From the NCBI GenBank assembly GCA_963666945.2, contig CAXXRT010000019.1:26534-90533 (forward strand): a stretch of 64,000 nucleotides of DNA. Reading direction: 5' to 3'. This DNA comes from G963666945 sp963666945. GTDB lineage: Bacteria > Bacteroidota > Bacteroidia > Bacteroidales > Marinifilaceae. Positions 17,272 through 26,734 of this stretch are shown piece by piece. A program made the position numbers and the translations under genes. Below the pieces are notes generated by a model. That model was not told the origin of the DNA and searched no databases. It saw only the letters and a list, made by a program, of their open reading frames with translations. Every line of letters starts with the position of its first letter. The first letter of the stretch is position 1.

Positions 17272-20200
17272 ATGTTACGATTCAGGAATATATTGTTTGT
17301 TGTGATTGGATTTGTGTTTATTCTTTTTGTTAATTCGTGTTCAACAAAAAGGAATACATTTTTATCGAGGAAATATCATAACATTACTACCCATTATAAT
17401 GTATATTTTAATGGTAAAGAGAGTTTTAGGGAGGGAGAGCAGAAGGTAAAGGATAATCATAGAGAGAACTATTGTTATTTGTTGCCTTTGTTTTTGTCTG
17501 ATGACGAGGTTGCAAGAAAGACCGCTTATTCCAATATGGAAAGGGCTGTTGTTAAGGCACAGAAAGCAATAAAATTGCATTCTATAACACGAAAACCCAG
17601 ACGTAAAAATAATAATTACTCGAAGAAGTATAAGCAATTTAGACAAAAGAAAGAATATAATATTTATATAGACGATTGCTATCTTCTAATCGGGAAAGGA
17701 AATTTTTATAATAAAAAATATTCAAAAGCCGATAATGCTTTTGCCTTTATTGTTCGTCAGTTTCCCGGAACCCCAATTGTTTATGAGGCAAAAATATGGC
17801 ATATAAGGAGTTTGACAGAACAAAAGAAATATACTCAGGCTCAGTTGTTAATTAAAAATCTGGAGAATGATAAAAAACTGTCTGGTCTTTTAAGGGAAGA
17901 ATATTATAAGGTCAGGGCTGATTATATGATAAAAACAGGAGACTTACCCAGGGCTATTGAAGAGGTTCAGAGGCTCGTCAATATAGTTTCCAATAGAAAA
18001 GAAAAGGTCCGTTATCGTTTTATTCTAGCACAACTTTATTTGAATAATGGTATGGATGATATGGCTATGAATCTTTTTGGAAAAATAGCTACCATGAGGA
18101 TTTCTTACGATATGGCATTCAATGCATCGGTCAATATGGCTCTGGCCTATAATGGTGCGGATGGGCAAAAGGTAAGAAGGACTCTTGTTAGAATGTTGAG
18201 GGATGTAAGAAATAGGGATTTTAAAGATCAGATATACTATGCTCTTGGCAATATCGAGTTTAAGGATGGTAATATTGAAAAAGGTATTGAGTGTTTAAAT
18301 AAATCTACGAATTTTAGTATTAATAATGATATTCAAAAATCTTTATCTTTTCGTTTTCTTGGTGATTATTACTTTGAAAATAAGGATTATATAAATGCTT
18401 TTTCTTGTTACGATAGTTGCTTGTATTTTAATGCTACAAATATTGAAAATGAAAAGGAACTACTGAAACGGAAAAATAATTTATCGGACTTAGTCGATAA
18501 TCTTAATGTAATAAATACGCAAGATAGTTTGCAAAGATTGGCTTTAATGAGTGCCAAGCAGAGAGATAATGTTATTCAGAAAATTATTGACAAAATTGTA
18601 GAAAAGGAGGAAAAACTGTTACAGGAGGAAAAGGATGCCCGGTTGGATAGAAGTTTTTATTTGCAGAATAGGGGGAATGCAGTTATTGGGAATAGCGGAA
18701 ATGATGCGCAAGGTGGCTGGTATTTTTATAACCCTGTTTCTATTACAATGGGAAGATCTGAATTTGTCAGAAAATGGGGAAAAAGAAAGAGTGAAGATAA
18801 TTGGAGGAGAAGGAATAAAGCTATTGTTGATATAGAACTTGTGGATAATGATGAGTGGAGTGGAAAAATGGCTGAAAGAGACAATGCAAAAGTAAATCTT
18901 AAGAGTAAAGAATATTATTTAAGGAATATTCCTCTGACAGAGGCAGATAAAAAGATATCTGATTCGCTTATTGTAGAAGCTCTTTTTACAGCTGCGGAAA
19001 TTTTTAAAGAGAAGTTTAATGATTATGAGAACTCGTTGAAGACCTATAATGATCTGATTAATAGATTTCCGAATAATAAGTATTTGATGTATTCATATTA
19101 TAATTCTTATGAGATAAGTAATCTAACTATGGATTATAGGAAAGCAGGGGAATATAAAAGCAGGCTTATTGAAAAATATCCGGATAGTGAATATGCCAAA
19201 ATATTAAAGAATCCGGATTATTTATTAAAGCATAAAAGAGATGTTGGTGTTGTAGATGGAATGTATGAAGAGGCATTTAAGGCTTACTCAAATTATTCAT
19301 TCAATAAATCTATAAGTATTGTAGATAAGGCCTTGGATTTTTGTCCTAAATCTGATATTGCAGATAGGTTATTAATGTTGAAGGCACTCTGTGTTGGAAG
19401 ATTATATTCAACATCTGAGTTTGTTAGTGCGTTGAACCTTGTTTTGGCCCATAATCCTGATGAGGAAATAAAGTATTTGGCTGAGAAATTAATTATGTCT
19501 GTAGAAAAAGGTGGAGTGCCTGTAGTTTATACTAAAAGGGAAGTTGATAATGCAAGGTTTTTAGAAAATCACAGGGATTGGAATTTTTCAGATATATCTT
19601 TTTTAAAAGACAATGCACCAACACCAATCTATAAATATGAGGATGCAGATGATTATTATATGGTGCTGTCGGTTACTTGTACAGCTAAAGATGTTAAAGG
19701 TCTGAGATTTCATTTAAATTACTTAGCGGAGGATGTCATTGATAGTGGTGTTGTACAGGTTAGAAAGGAGCAGATAGGGCTTTCAAATACTTTGTTTGTA
19801 CTACGGGGGTTGAAAAATAAGGATGAGGGAATTAGGCTTTTGAGTGCAATAGCCTCTAGTAAAAAGATTTCAAGAATTATCGGGAAATTGGATTACAGGT
19901 TGTTCTTTATAACAGCAGAAAATTATAAAATATTGCAATACAGTCAGGATGTTGGTGTTTATGTTGATTTTTTTGTGAGTAATTATTTAAAGGAGAGAGA
20001 AGATGCTGACCTGTTAGTTGGAAAGAGGTCAGGAATTGGCAATATATTCAGTCGCGATATGTCTGCAAATCATAGGTTTGTGATATTGTATCCATACCGG
20101 AAGGTGCAGGAAGACATTATTGTAAAATCATTGAAAGATTTCGATGCCGATTATGAGGTGGTTTCAGAAAGGTATGATGTTGAATATGGACTGGCTATAG

Positions 20201-20787
20201 TTAATAATGTGGGAAACAGGACAGATGCAGTAAGATATTTGATGGGTTTCAAAACATATTTTAAGAATAATTATAATGAAATCTCGGGGTTGTGTGATAT
20301 GATGGTAATTACTGATGCTAATTACGATATTTTTTATTCTAATAAGTATTTCAAGGAATATTCCGGATTCTTTGATGAAAATTATAATATTGAGGAGGTT
20401 GATCTACTAAATGGTAAAAGAATTAAGGATGGGGAATACATTTATGAAGAGTCTTCCATACATTATTTTGCGATTGTTTATCCTTCTGAGGTAGATAATA
20501 ATAAAATAGAACAGGACTTTAAACGTTATAATATATCTGAATTAGGTTTGAGTATTTCGCCTTTTGGTAGAGATAAAAACATTTTACTTGTATCGAACTT
20601 GAAGGATAAGAAGCAAGCGATGATGTATTTACGTGCTGTAATTACAAATAGGAAACTGTTTAAAGAACTAAAAAATGAAGATTATTATAATTTTGTTATT
20701 TCAGAAGAAAATTTAAATGTTTTGACTAAAAATCACAAACTTAAGGAATATATGATTTTTTTTAAGAAATGGTATTTAAATAGATAG
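17272..20787 (+). CDS. porW: type IX secretion system lipoprotein PorW/SprE, TPR-rich
   Basis: PorW/SprE is an outer-membrane-associated lipoprotein needed for type IX secretion and, in gliders, motility. The 1171-residue protein starts with a lipoprotein signal ending in FVNSCST, followed by the family-typical FLSRKYHNITTHYNVYFNGKESFREG. Multiple tetratricopeptide-like helices fill about residues 100-440 and 580-760. The C-terminal third has three or four repeats of a beta-alpha unit (for example HRFVILYPYRKVQEDIIVKSL and HYFAIVYPSEVDNNKIEQDF). I chose the ATG at 17272 because it gives a proper lipoprotein signal; an in-frame ATG at 17227 would add 15 hydrophobic residues. The following tsaE starts 30 bases later. 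Confidence 0.88.
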   Translation: MLRFRNILFVVIGFVFILFVNSCSTKRNTFLSRKYHNITTHYNVYFNGKESFREGEQKVKDNHRENYCYLLPLFLSDDEVARKTAYSNMERAVVKAQKAIKLHSITRKPRRKNNNYSKKYKQFRQKKEYNIYIDDCYLLIGKGNFYNKKYSKADNAFAFIVRQFPGTPIVYEAKIWHIRSLTEQKKYTQAQLLIKNLENDKKLSGLLREEYYKVRADYMIKTGDLPRAIEEVQRLVNIVSNRKEKVRYRFILAQLYLNNGMDDMAMNLFGKIATMRISYDMAFNASVNMALAYNGADGQKVRRTLVRMLRDVRNRDFKDQIYYALGNIEFKDGNIEKGIECLNKSTNFSINNDIQKSLSFRFLGDYYFENKDYINAFSCYDSCLYFNATNIENEKELLKRKNNLSDLVDNLNVINTQDSLQRLALMSAKQRDNVIQKIIDKIVEKEEKLLQEEKDARLDRSFYLQNRGNAVIGNSGNDAQGGWYFYNPVSITMGRSEFVRKWGKRKSEDNWRRRNKAIVDIELVDNDEWSGKMAERDNAKVNLKSKEYYLRNIPLTEADKKISDSLIVEALFTAAEIFKEKFNDYENSLKTYNDLINRFPNNKYLMYSYYNSYEISNLTMDYRKAGEYKSRLIEKYPDSEYAKILKNPDYLLKHKRDVGVVDGMYEEAFKAYSNYSFNKSISIVDKALDFCPKSDIADRLLMLKALCVGRLYSTSEFVSALNLVLAHNPDEEIKYLAEKLIMSVEKGGVPVVYTKREVDNARFLENHRDWNFSDISFLKDNAPTPIYKYEDADDYYMVLSVTCTAKDVKGLRFHLNYLAEDVIDSGVVQVRKEQIGLSNTLFVLRGLKNKDEGIRLLSAIASSKKISRIIGKLDYRLFFITAENYKILQYSQDVGVYVDFFVSNYLKEREDADLLVGKRSGIGNIFSRDMSANHRFVILYPYRKVQEDIIVKSLKDFDADYEVVSERYDVEYGLAIVNNVGNRTDAVRYLMGFKTYFKNNYNEISGLCDMMVITDANYDIFYSNKYFKEYSGFFDENYNIEEVDLLNGKRIKDGEYIYEESSIHYFAIVYPSEVDNNKIEQDFKRYNISELGLSISPFGRDKNILLVSNLKDKKQAMMYLRAVITNRKLFKELKNEDYYNFVISEENLNVLTKNHKLKEYMIFFKKWYLNR

Positions 20788-20817
20788 TGTGTTTTTTGTA
20801 AATATAAATGAAGCTTA

Positions 20818-21234
20818 ATGGAATTACATATAAAATCGCTCGATGCAATAACTGAAGTGGCTGGGAAGTTCTTGGCTGAATTGGGGGAACATAAAGTTGT
20901 TGCTCTTTATGGAAAAATGGGGGTGGGAAAAACGACATTTGTTAAGGCAGTATGTAGTGTAAAAGGAATAGAGGATATTGCGACAAGTCCGTCGTTTGCA
21001 ATAGTGAATGAATATCGGGGGCATGAAGAGATTATTTATCATTTTGATTTCTATAGGATAAACACTATTGAGGAGGCATATGATTTTGGTTATGAGGAAT
21101 ATTTTTATAGTGGAAATATTTGTTTTATTGAATGGCCTGAATTGATTGAGCCTTTGCTTCCGGATGATGTTCTGAAATTAGAATTTACAGAAAATAATGA
21201 TGGTAGCAGAATTATAAAATTTATTGAAGGTTGA
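20818..21234 (+). CDS. tsaE: tRNA threonylcarbamoyladenosine biosynthesis ATPase TsaE
   Basis: TsaE is the small ATPase that works with TsaB and TsaD to make the t6A37 modification of tRNA. The 138-residue protein shows Walker A GKMGVGKTTF (about residues 32-41), the TSPSFAIVNEY segment, HFDFYRI and FIEWPE, all typical of the family. TsaB and TsaD are not in the window. Confidence 0.95.
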   Translation: MELHIKSLDAITEVAGKFLAELGEHKVVALYGKMGVGKTTFVKAVCSVKGIEDIATSPSFAIVNEYRGHEEIIYHFDFYRINTIEEAYDFGYEEYFYSGNICFIEWPELIEPLLPDDVLKLEFTENNDGSRIIKFIEG

Positions 21235-21287
21235 TTTTTGTGCTAAAAAGTGGTAAATTGTCAGGGCTTTCTTTCTAATTATTAATT

Positions 21288-22511
21288 ATGGAACAAAAAG
21301 AAAATAAGTCAGTTGATATTCCTGGGGGAAAGGAGTGTCTGATCCCTCAGGAGGAAATGTTGATTGTTGGGCGTAAGAAGAAGAAGCTTGTGATTGGTCT
21401 GCCAAATGAAATTGACCGTTTTGAAAATAGAATGTGTTTGTCTCCTCAGGCTGTAGGATATGCCGTTGAAAATGGTCATGTAATATATGTGGAAAGAGGT
21501 GCTGGTCTTGCTGCAAATTATACAGATGAGCAGTATAGCGAGAGGGGTGCAATTATTGTTGATACTAAAGAAGAGATATATAATTGCGATATTGTTCTTA
21601 AAGTGGCACCATTTACAAAGAAAGATATAGATATTCTGAAGGGTAATCAGGTTGTGATCTCATCTTTTCATATTCATGGGCAGTCATCTGAGAATATCAG
21701 GGAGATGATGAATAAAAAGATAACCGCCATAGCTTTTGATTATTATAAGGATTGTGATGGTTGTTTTGCTTTTATTCGTTCAATGGGAGAGATTGCCGGT
21801 TATTCTTCAATTATGATTGCGAGCGAATATCTTAGTAATTCCAGAGGAGGCAAGGGGATTATGCTTGGAGGTATTACGGGTATTGCTCCTAGTGAAGTGG
21901 TTATATTGGGAGCGGGAACCGCTGGAGAGAATGCAGCAAGAACGGCTTTGGGGTTAGGGGCCGTTGTTAAGATTTTTGATTATTCTATAAAAAGACTGAG
22001 AAGGATTGAGGATAATCTTGGACAAAGAGTATTTACATCTATAATGCATCCTCCTGTATTGGAAAAGGCTCTGATGTCTGCTGATGTCTTACTTGGTGCA
22101 GTGAGATCTGATGATGGACAAATATGCACCCTTGTGACAGAGGATATGGTAAGGAAGATGAAATCAGGGTCCATAATTATTGATTTGTCTATTGACAGGG
22201 GGGGGTGTGTTGAAACTTCACGGATGACTTCTTTAAAAAATCCTGTTTTTACAAGACATAAGGTTATTCATTATTGCGTTCCAAATATTGCTTCAAGAGT
22301 TTCCCGAACATCTACCATTGCCTTGAGTAATATATTTATGCCATTGTTAAAAGAAATAGGAGAATATGGAGGAATAGCCCAGGCAATTAAGGGGGATTGC
22401 GGATTGAGGCATGGAGTGTATATGTATAACGGAATTCTTACCAATAGTGCAGTGGGGGATAAGTTTGGCATCCTTTCCAGGGATATAGATTTGCTTATGG
22501 CTGCTTTATAG
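21288..22511 (+). CDS. ald: alanine dehydrogenase
   Basis: The 407-residue protein matches the Bacteroidota form of alanine dehydrogenase, which interconverts L-alanine and pyruvate plus ammonia with NAD. It has an extra N-terminal stretch of about 35 residues before KLVIGLPNEIDRFENR. The Lys in VLKVAPF, the NAD-binding VVILGAGTAGENAARTAL, the IIDLSIDRGGCVE segment with the conserved Asp, and HYCVPNIASRVSRTST are visible. The catalytic His region reads SSFHIHG, somewhat different from the common form. It overlaps the converging HAD gene by six bases (22506-22511). Confidence 0.88.
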   Translation: MEQKENKSVDIPGGKECLIPQEEMLIVGRKKKKLVIGLPNEIDRFENRMCLSPQAVGYAVENGHVIYVERGAGLAANYTDEQYSERGAIIVDTKEEIYNCDIVLKVAPFTKKDIDILKGNQVVISSFHIHGQSSENIREMMNKKITAIAFDYYKDCDGCFAFIRSMGEIAGYSSIMIASEYLSNSRGGKGIMLGGITGIAPSEVVILGAGTAGENAARTALGLGAVVKIFDYSIKRLRRIEDNLGQRVFTSIMHPPVLEKALMSADVLLGAVRSDDGQICTLVTEDMVRKMKSGSIIIDLSIDRGGCVETSRMTSLKNPVFTRHKVIHYCVPNIASRVSRTSTIALSNIFMPLLKEIGEYGGIAQAIKGDCGLRHGVYMYNGILTNSAVGDKFGILSRDIDLLMAAL

Positions 22512-23315
22512 TTTATTTATTATATGAGAGAATCCGTCTTCTTCATCTTTTGGAAGAGTTTGGTATTTGTTTTTTAACTCTTTAGGGGCGTTATCAACGA
22601 CAAAACTTTCGTTACAGATGTCAAGAAATGCTATGTCGTTGTAGTCGTTTCCTATGCCGATACTGTTTTCTTGTTTTATGCCAAGTTTGTCCATTAACCA
22701 AAGACAAGAATGTCCTTTGGATACTTGCTGAGGAAATATTTCTAACCATATTGATTGGTGGTCAATTGGTGAAGTAGCTCTGATTGTGTTTGCATAAGGG
22801 AAAAGTGACGACAAATAATTAAAATTTTCTGATTCAGGGGGTAATATGGCCAGTATCTGGCAAGATTCAATGTTGTAGTCTTCGCAAGAGTTTATTTTAG
22901 AAGAATGATTTATGTATGTCTTGAATCTTCTGTAGAAATCGGTGTTGTTTCTGCTTCCTTTGTGCCATCGGAATTTATGATTGTCAGGTATAGGCTCGAA
23001 AATCATAAAATCAATGTTTTCTTTTATGAGAGTTCTTGCTATTAGTGAGGTTGCTGTTGCCGGGAATTTTTTGTTGTATATAAGTCTTTTGCTTTTCCAT
23101 TCTATTATTCCTGCCCCTGTTGAAAAGATCATGTAGTCTACAGGGAAATCTTCGTTAATGACTTTGTATACTGAATACATTGACCTTCCCGTAGCAATTA
23201 CTCTGATATACCCTTTATTTTTTAGGTGTTTGAAGCAGTTTAATGTATTGGAACTTATATTTCCATTGGTAGGTAGAATTGTTCTGTCAAGATCTGAAAT
23301 TAGAATCTTATTCAT
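22506..23315 (-). CDS. HAD-superfamily hydrolase, Cof type
   Basis: The 269-residue protein is a Cof-like haloacid dehalogenase phosphatase. Motif I is DLDRTILP, the cap insert lies in the middle, and motif IV is GIGNDYNDIAFLD. Such enzymes dephosphorylate sugar phosphates, flavin or pyridoxal phosphate; the substrate is not defined by sequence. It lies 27 bases downstream of a pyridoxal-type kinase, so a role as a pyridoxal phosphate phosphatase is possible but only inferred from neighbourhood. Confidence 0.88.
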   Translation of the reverse strand: MNKILISDLDRTILPTNGNISSNTLNCFKHLKNKGYIRVIATGRSMYSVYKVINEDFPVDYMIFSTGAGIIEWKSKRLIYNKKFPATATSLIARTLIKENIDFMIFEPIPDNHKFRWHKGSRNNTDFYRRFKTYINHSSKINSCEDYNIESCQILAILPPESENFNYLSSLFPYANTIRATSPIDHQSIWLEIFPQQVSKGHSCLWLMDKLGIKQENSIGIGNDYNDIAFLDICNESFVVDNAPKELKNKYQTLPKDEEDGFSHIINKL

Positions 23316-23342
23316 TTCTTTTTTTTGAATTATTTTTCTTTT

Positions 23343-24188
23343 TTAGTTCAAAGAGTTTGATAAAAGAGGAAGTATTTCTTCCTGGTTAATACCATTAAGA
23401 GGGTCGTGCTTGGTGTTAATGGTTGCTTGTATGCCTTTAAGAATAAAATTTGATGCCTTTCTAAGAGCGATATCTAAGATGTCTCCATTAAGCAATGATC
23501 CGGTTAGTACGCTGGTGAAGGCATCTCCTGTACCAGGATAAGATGCGGGAATATATTCATTAGACAAGTAAATATATTTATTTTCGGTTCTTGTATAAGC
23601 CAGAACAGCTGTCGTTTTTGGCTTAATGCCGGGAACAGATGTTATAATGACAGTTTGTGGGCCTTTTTCTGATAGATCTTTTGCAGCGATTTTAATTTCT
23701 TTCAGACTGGTGTTGCAGTTAAGATCTTTGTTTAATAAGAGGCCGGCTTCTGTAAGGTTGGGGGTTATTATGTCTGCATGGTAAGAGAGTTTTTTCATTT
23801 CATTAACAAAGGTTGTATTTATTCCTGTGTAGAGTTTTCCGTTGTCACCCATTACAGGATCAACAATTATTAATTGATTTTCTTTTTTGAAATAATTGAT
23901 AAAGTTTTTTACTATTTCTATTTGTGAATGAGAGCCTAGATATCCGCTGTAAATTGCATCGAATTGAAGATTTAGTCTTTTCCAATGCTCTATCATTGCA
24001 GGCATATGCTCGGTGAGGTCTATGTAGTGGAATCCCTCGTATTCACTATGTGCCGATAGAACTGCCGTGGGCATCGGACATACTTGAATACCCATTGAGG
24101 ATAGTATTGGTATTACGACTGTTAATGATGCTCTTCCATATCCGGAAAGATCGTGAATTGCCGCAATTTGAGGTATTTTTTTTCCCAT
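23343..24188 (-). CDS. pyridoxal/pyridoxamine kinase, ribokinase fold
   Basis: The 281-residue protein belongs to the PdxK/PdxY/ThiD-like part of the ribokinase superfamily. It starts with PQIAAIHDLSGYGRASLTVVIP, typical of pyridoxal kinases, and holds VDPVMGDNGKLY, DIITPNLTEAGLL and the anion-hole motif PGTGDAFTSVLTG with the catalytic Asp. It would phosphorylate vitamin B6 vitamers in salvage. A -7-like element lies 20 bases before the ATG. The HAD hydrolase gene follows in the same direction. Confidence 0.88.
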   Translation of the reverse strand: MGKKIPQIAAIHDLSGYGRASLTVVIPILSSMGIQVCPMPTAVLSAHSEYEGFHYIDLTEHMPAMIEHWKRLNLQFDAIYSGYLGSHSQIEIVKNFINYFKKENQLIIVDPVMGDNGKLYTGINTTFVNEMKKLSYHADIITPNLTEAGLLLNKDLNCNTSLKEIKIAAKDLSEKGPQTVIITSVPGIKPKTTAVLAYTRTENKYIYLSNEYIPASYPGTGDAFTSVLTGSLLNGDILDIALRKASNFILKGIQATINTKHDPLNGINQEEILPLLSNSLN

Positions 24189-24208
24189 TATGCTTTGATA
24201 TTAATATG

Positions 24209-24216
24209 CGAAATTA
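24209..24216 (-). promoter_or_regulatory. variant -7 element upstream of the pyridoxal-type kinase
   Basis: TAATTTCG on the minus strand differs from TAnnTTTG at one base and lies 20 bases before the ATG at 24188. Confidence 0.4.
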
Positions 24217-24356
24217 GTCATTTTTTGTGGATATAGGTAAAAATATATTTTTAAAGAGATTCTATTTATATTGTAGAATGGGTTTGTTTTGATTGGGGGT
24301 ATCACAGGTAAAAGAGTTTGTTATTTTGGGTTGTGGGTATAAAAAAATGGGGTATG

Positions 24357-24388
24357 TTGTATTTCTTTTGTGTTTTTTTATATATTTG
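24357..24388 (+). promoter_or_regulatory. promoter of glnN
   Basis: TATATTTG at 24381-24388 is a full -7 match, with TTG at 24357-24359 placed 21 bases upstream as a -33 element. The expected transcription start is near 24394, which excludes the in-frame ATG at 24370 and supports the ATG at 24442. Confidence 0.75.
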
Positions 24389-24441
24389 TCCTACGAAAAC
24401 AGGGGGTGATCCTTAAAAAAATAAATTCTAATAAAAAGGTT

Positions 24442-26631
24442 ATGGCCAGAAACAGATTTAAAGCTTTGGAGCAATTAAGTAATCGTTGTCCAATTGATGT
24501 TGAAGTTCCGTCAGTAAAAGTTTCGGATTATTTTGGAGTGAATGTGTTTGACAGGAGAAAAATGCGACAATATTTATCGAAGGAGGCTTATCAAAGTGTG
24601 TCTGAGGCAATAGATAACGGAACTGTAATTGAGCGTAGAATGGCCGACCAGATTGCTTCAGGGATGAAGGCCTGGGCATTGGAAAGAGGATCGACACATT
24701 ATACTCACTGGTTTCATCCTTTGAATGGTTCTACGGCTGAGAAGCATGATGCTTTCCTTGAACTCCAGAAGGATGGTTGCGTTATCGAACATTTCGATGG
24801 GGGGATGCTTGTTCAACAGGAACCTGATGCATCAAGCTTTCCAAATGGAGGAATAAGAAATACTTTTGAGGCCAGAGGATATACTGCCTGGGATCCGGGT
24901 TCGCCAGCTTTTATAAGAAATAACACTTTGTGTATCCCTACAATATTTGTATCATATACAGGGGAGGCTCTTGATTTTAAAACTCCTCTTCTAAAATCAC
25001 TAAATGCCATTGATAAGGCTGCTGTAGATATTTGTCAGTTTTTCGATAAGAATGTTAGTAAAGTGATATCAACACTAGGTTGTGAGCAGGAATATTTTCT
25101 TGTTGATGAGGCTCTTTACAATGCGAGGCCTGATTTGATGATGTGTGAGAGAACTTTAATGGGACATTCTTCCGCAAAGGATCAGCAGTTAGAGGATCAT
25201 TATTTTGGGTCTATACCCGAGAGGGTTACTTCTTTTATGAGAGAGCTTGAGGTTGAGGCTTATAAGTTGGGAATTCCTTTAAAGACGCGTCATAATGAGG
25301 TGGCTCCAAATCAGTTTGAATGCGCCCCTGTTTTTGAGGAGGCAAATCTTGCAGTTGACCATAATCAGCTCCTTATGAGTACGATAAAGAATGTTGCAAT
25401 GAAGCACAAGTTTGTGGCATTATTGCATGAGAAACCATATGCTGGGATTAATGGATCAGGAAAGCATAACAACTGGAGTCTTATGACAGATACCGGTGTA
25501 AATCTGCTTTCCCCAGGAAAGAACCCTAAGTCTAATATGCAGTTTCTTATTTTTCTTGTTAGTACTGTTAAGGCAGTACATGATTATGCAGATCTTTTGA
25601 GGGCAGCAATCGTTTCTGCCGGAAACGAGCACCGTCTGGGTGGGGATGAGGCCCCTCCTGTAATAATGTCGGTGTTTCTTGGTCAGTATCTTTCCAATAT
25701 GCTTGATGAGCTGGAGGAAAAGGTTGGCAGTAAAAAGATGACTCCAGACGAGAAGACAGAGCTGAAGCTTAATGTGGGTAAAATACCGGAGATTATGATG
25801 GATAATACCGACAGAAATAGAACGAGTCCTTTTGCGTTTACCGGGAATCGTTTTGAATTCAGGGCTGTAGGTTCAACAGCAAATTGCGGATCGCCCATGA
25901 TAGTACTGAATTCTGCTGTTGCAAAGCAGTTGATAGAATTTAAAATAGAGGTCGAAAAGCTTATTGATAAGGGAGTTAAGAAAGATGAGGCAATATTTCA
26001 AATGATACGAAAATATATAGTTGAATCCAAAAATATTCGCTTTGAAGGTAATGGTTATGGTGAAGAATGGAAAGTTGAGGCGGAGAAAAGAGGATTGAAG
26101 AATATTAATGGTTGCGTTGAAGGATTAAAAGCTTTTGTTGATGAGAAATCATTGGCTTTATTTAAGGAGCTTGATATTTTGTCTGCAAGAGAGCTGGAGG
26201 CACGTTATGAAATAAAAAATGAAATATTTACAAAGAAGATTCAGATTGAGTCCAGAATTATGGGGGATCTTGCAATAAATCATATAATACCAACAGCAAT
26301 TGCTTATCAGAATATTCTGATTAATAATGTTAAGGGATTAAAAGAAGTTATGGCGGAAGATATTTTCAAGAATATTTCTTCAGTTCAGATTGAGTCGATT
26401 GCAAATATATCTAATCATATAAAAGAAATAATGACTATGTCCAAAGATATGCTTGAGCAGAGAAAGTTTGCAAATAAAATTGATTCGGAGGTGGAAAAAG
26501 CTGAAGCATATTCTGAAAAGGTAAAACCTTATCTGGAAAAAATACGTTACCATATTGATAAACTTGAACTTATGGTAGATGATGAGATGTGGCCATTGCC
26601 TAAATACAGAGAATTATTATTTGTGAAATAA
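24442..26631 (+). CDS. glnN: glutamine synthetase type III
   Basis: GSIII makes glutamine from glutamate and ammonia with ATP and is typical of Bacteroidota and some cyanobacteria. From the ATG at 24442 the protein is 729 residues, the usual GSIII length; it begins MARNRFKALEQLSNRCP. The conserved parts are visible: STHYTHWFHPLNG, the metal-binding CEQEYFLVDEALYN, RHNEVAPNQFE, HNNWSLMTDTG (with upstream GINGSGKH) and NRTSPFAFTGNRFEFRA. The frame could run from 24370, but that codon lies upstream of the promoter. A strong terminator follows. Confidence 0.97.
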   Translation: MARNRFKALEQLSNRCPIDVEVPSVKVSDYFGVNVFDRRKMRQYLSKEAYQSVSEAIDNGTVIERRMADQIASGMKAWALERGSTHYTHWFHPLNGSTAEKHDAFLELQKDGCVIEHFDGGMLVQQEPDASSFPNGGIRNTFEARGYTAWDPGSPAFIRNNTLCIPTIFVSYTGEALDFKTPLLKSLNAIDKAAVDICQFFDKNVSKVISTLGCEQEYFLVDEALYNARPDLMMCERTLMGHSSAKDQQLEDHYFGSIPERVTSFMRELEVEAYKLGIPLKTRHNEVAPNQFECAPVFEEANLAVDHNQLLMSTIKNVAMKHKFVALLHEKPYAGINGSGKHNNWSLMTDTGVNLLSPGKNPKSNMQFLIFLVSTVKAVHDYADLLRAAIVSAGNEHRLGGDEAPPVIMSVFLGQYLSNMLDELEEKVGSKKMTPDEKTELKLNVGKIPEIMMDNTDRNRTSPFAFTGNRFEFRAVGSTANCGSPMIVLNSAVAKQLIEFKIEVEKLIDKGVKKDEAIFQMIRKYIVESKNIRFEGNGYGEEWKVEAEKRGLKNINGCVEGLKAFVDEKSLALFKELDILSARELEARYEIKNEIFTKKIQIESRIMGDLAINHIIPTAIAYQNILINNVKGLKEVMAEDIFKNISSVQIESIANISNHIKEIMTMSKDMLEQRKFANKIDSEVEKAEAYSEKVKPYLEKIRYHIDKLELMVDDEMWPLPKYRELLFVK

Positions 26632-26683
26632 TATAAAAGAAGCTTAGTGTTGATTTTGTCTTTAAATAGACTAGTGACTGCAA

Positions 26684-26714
26684 AAAGGGGAAGCCATCGG
26701 CTTCCCCTTTGTTT
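26684..26714. terminator. bidirectional terminator between glnN and the porin gene
   Basis: AAAGGGGAAGCC (26684-26695) pairs perfectly with GGCTTCCCCTTT (26699-26710) around a three-base loop. T residues follow on the plus strand and on the minus strand (TTTTTG), so it can serve the two converging genes. Confidence 0.88.
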
Positions 26715-26734
26715 GTAAAGAGATTTTTTGTTTT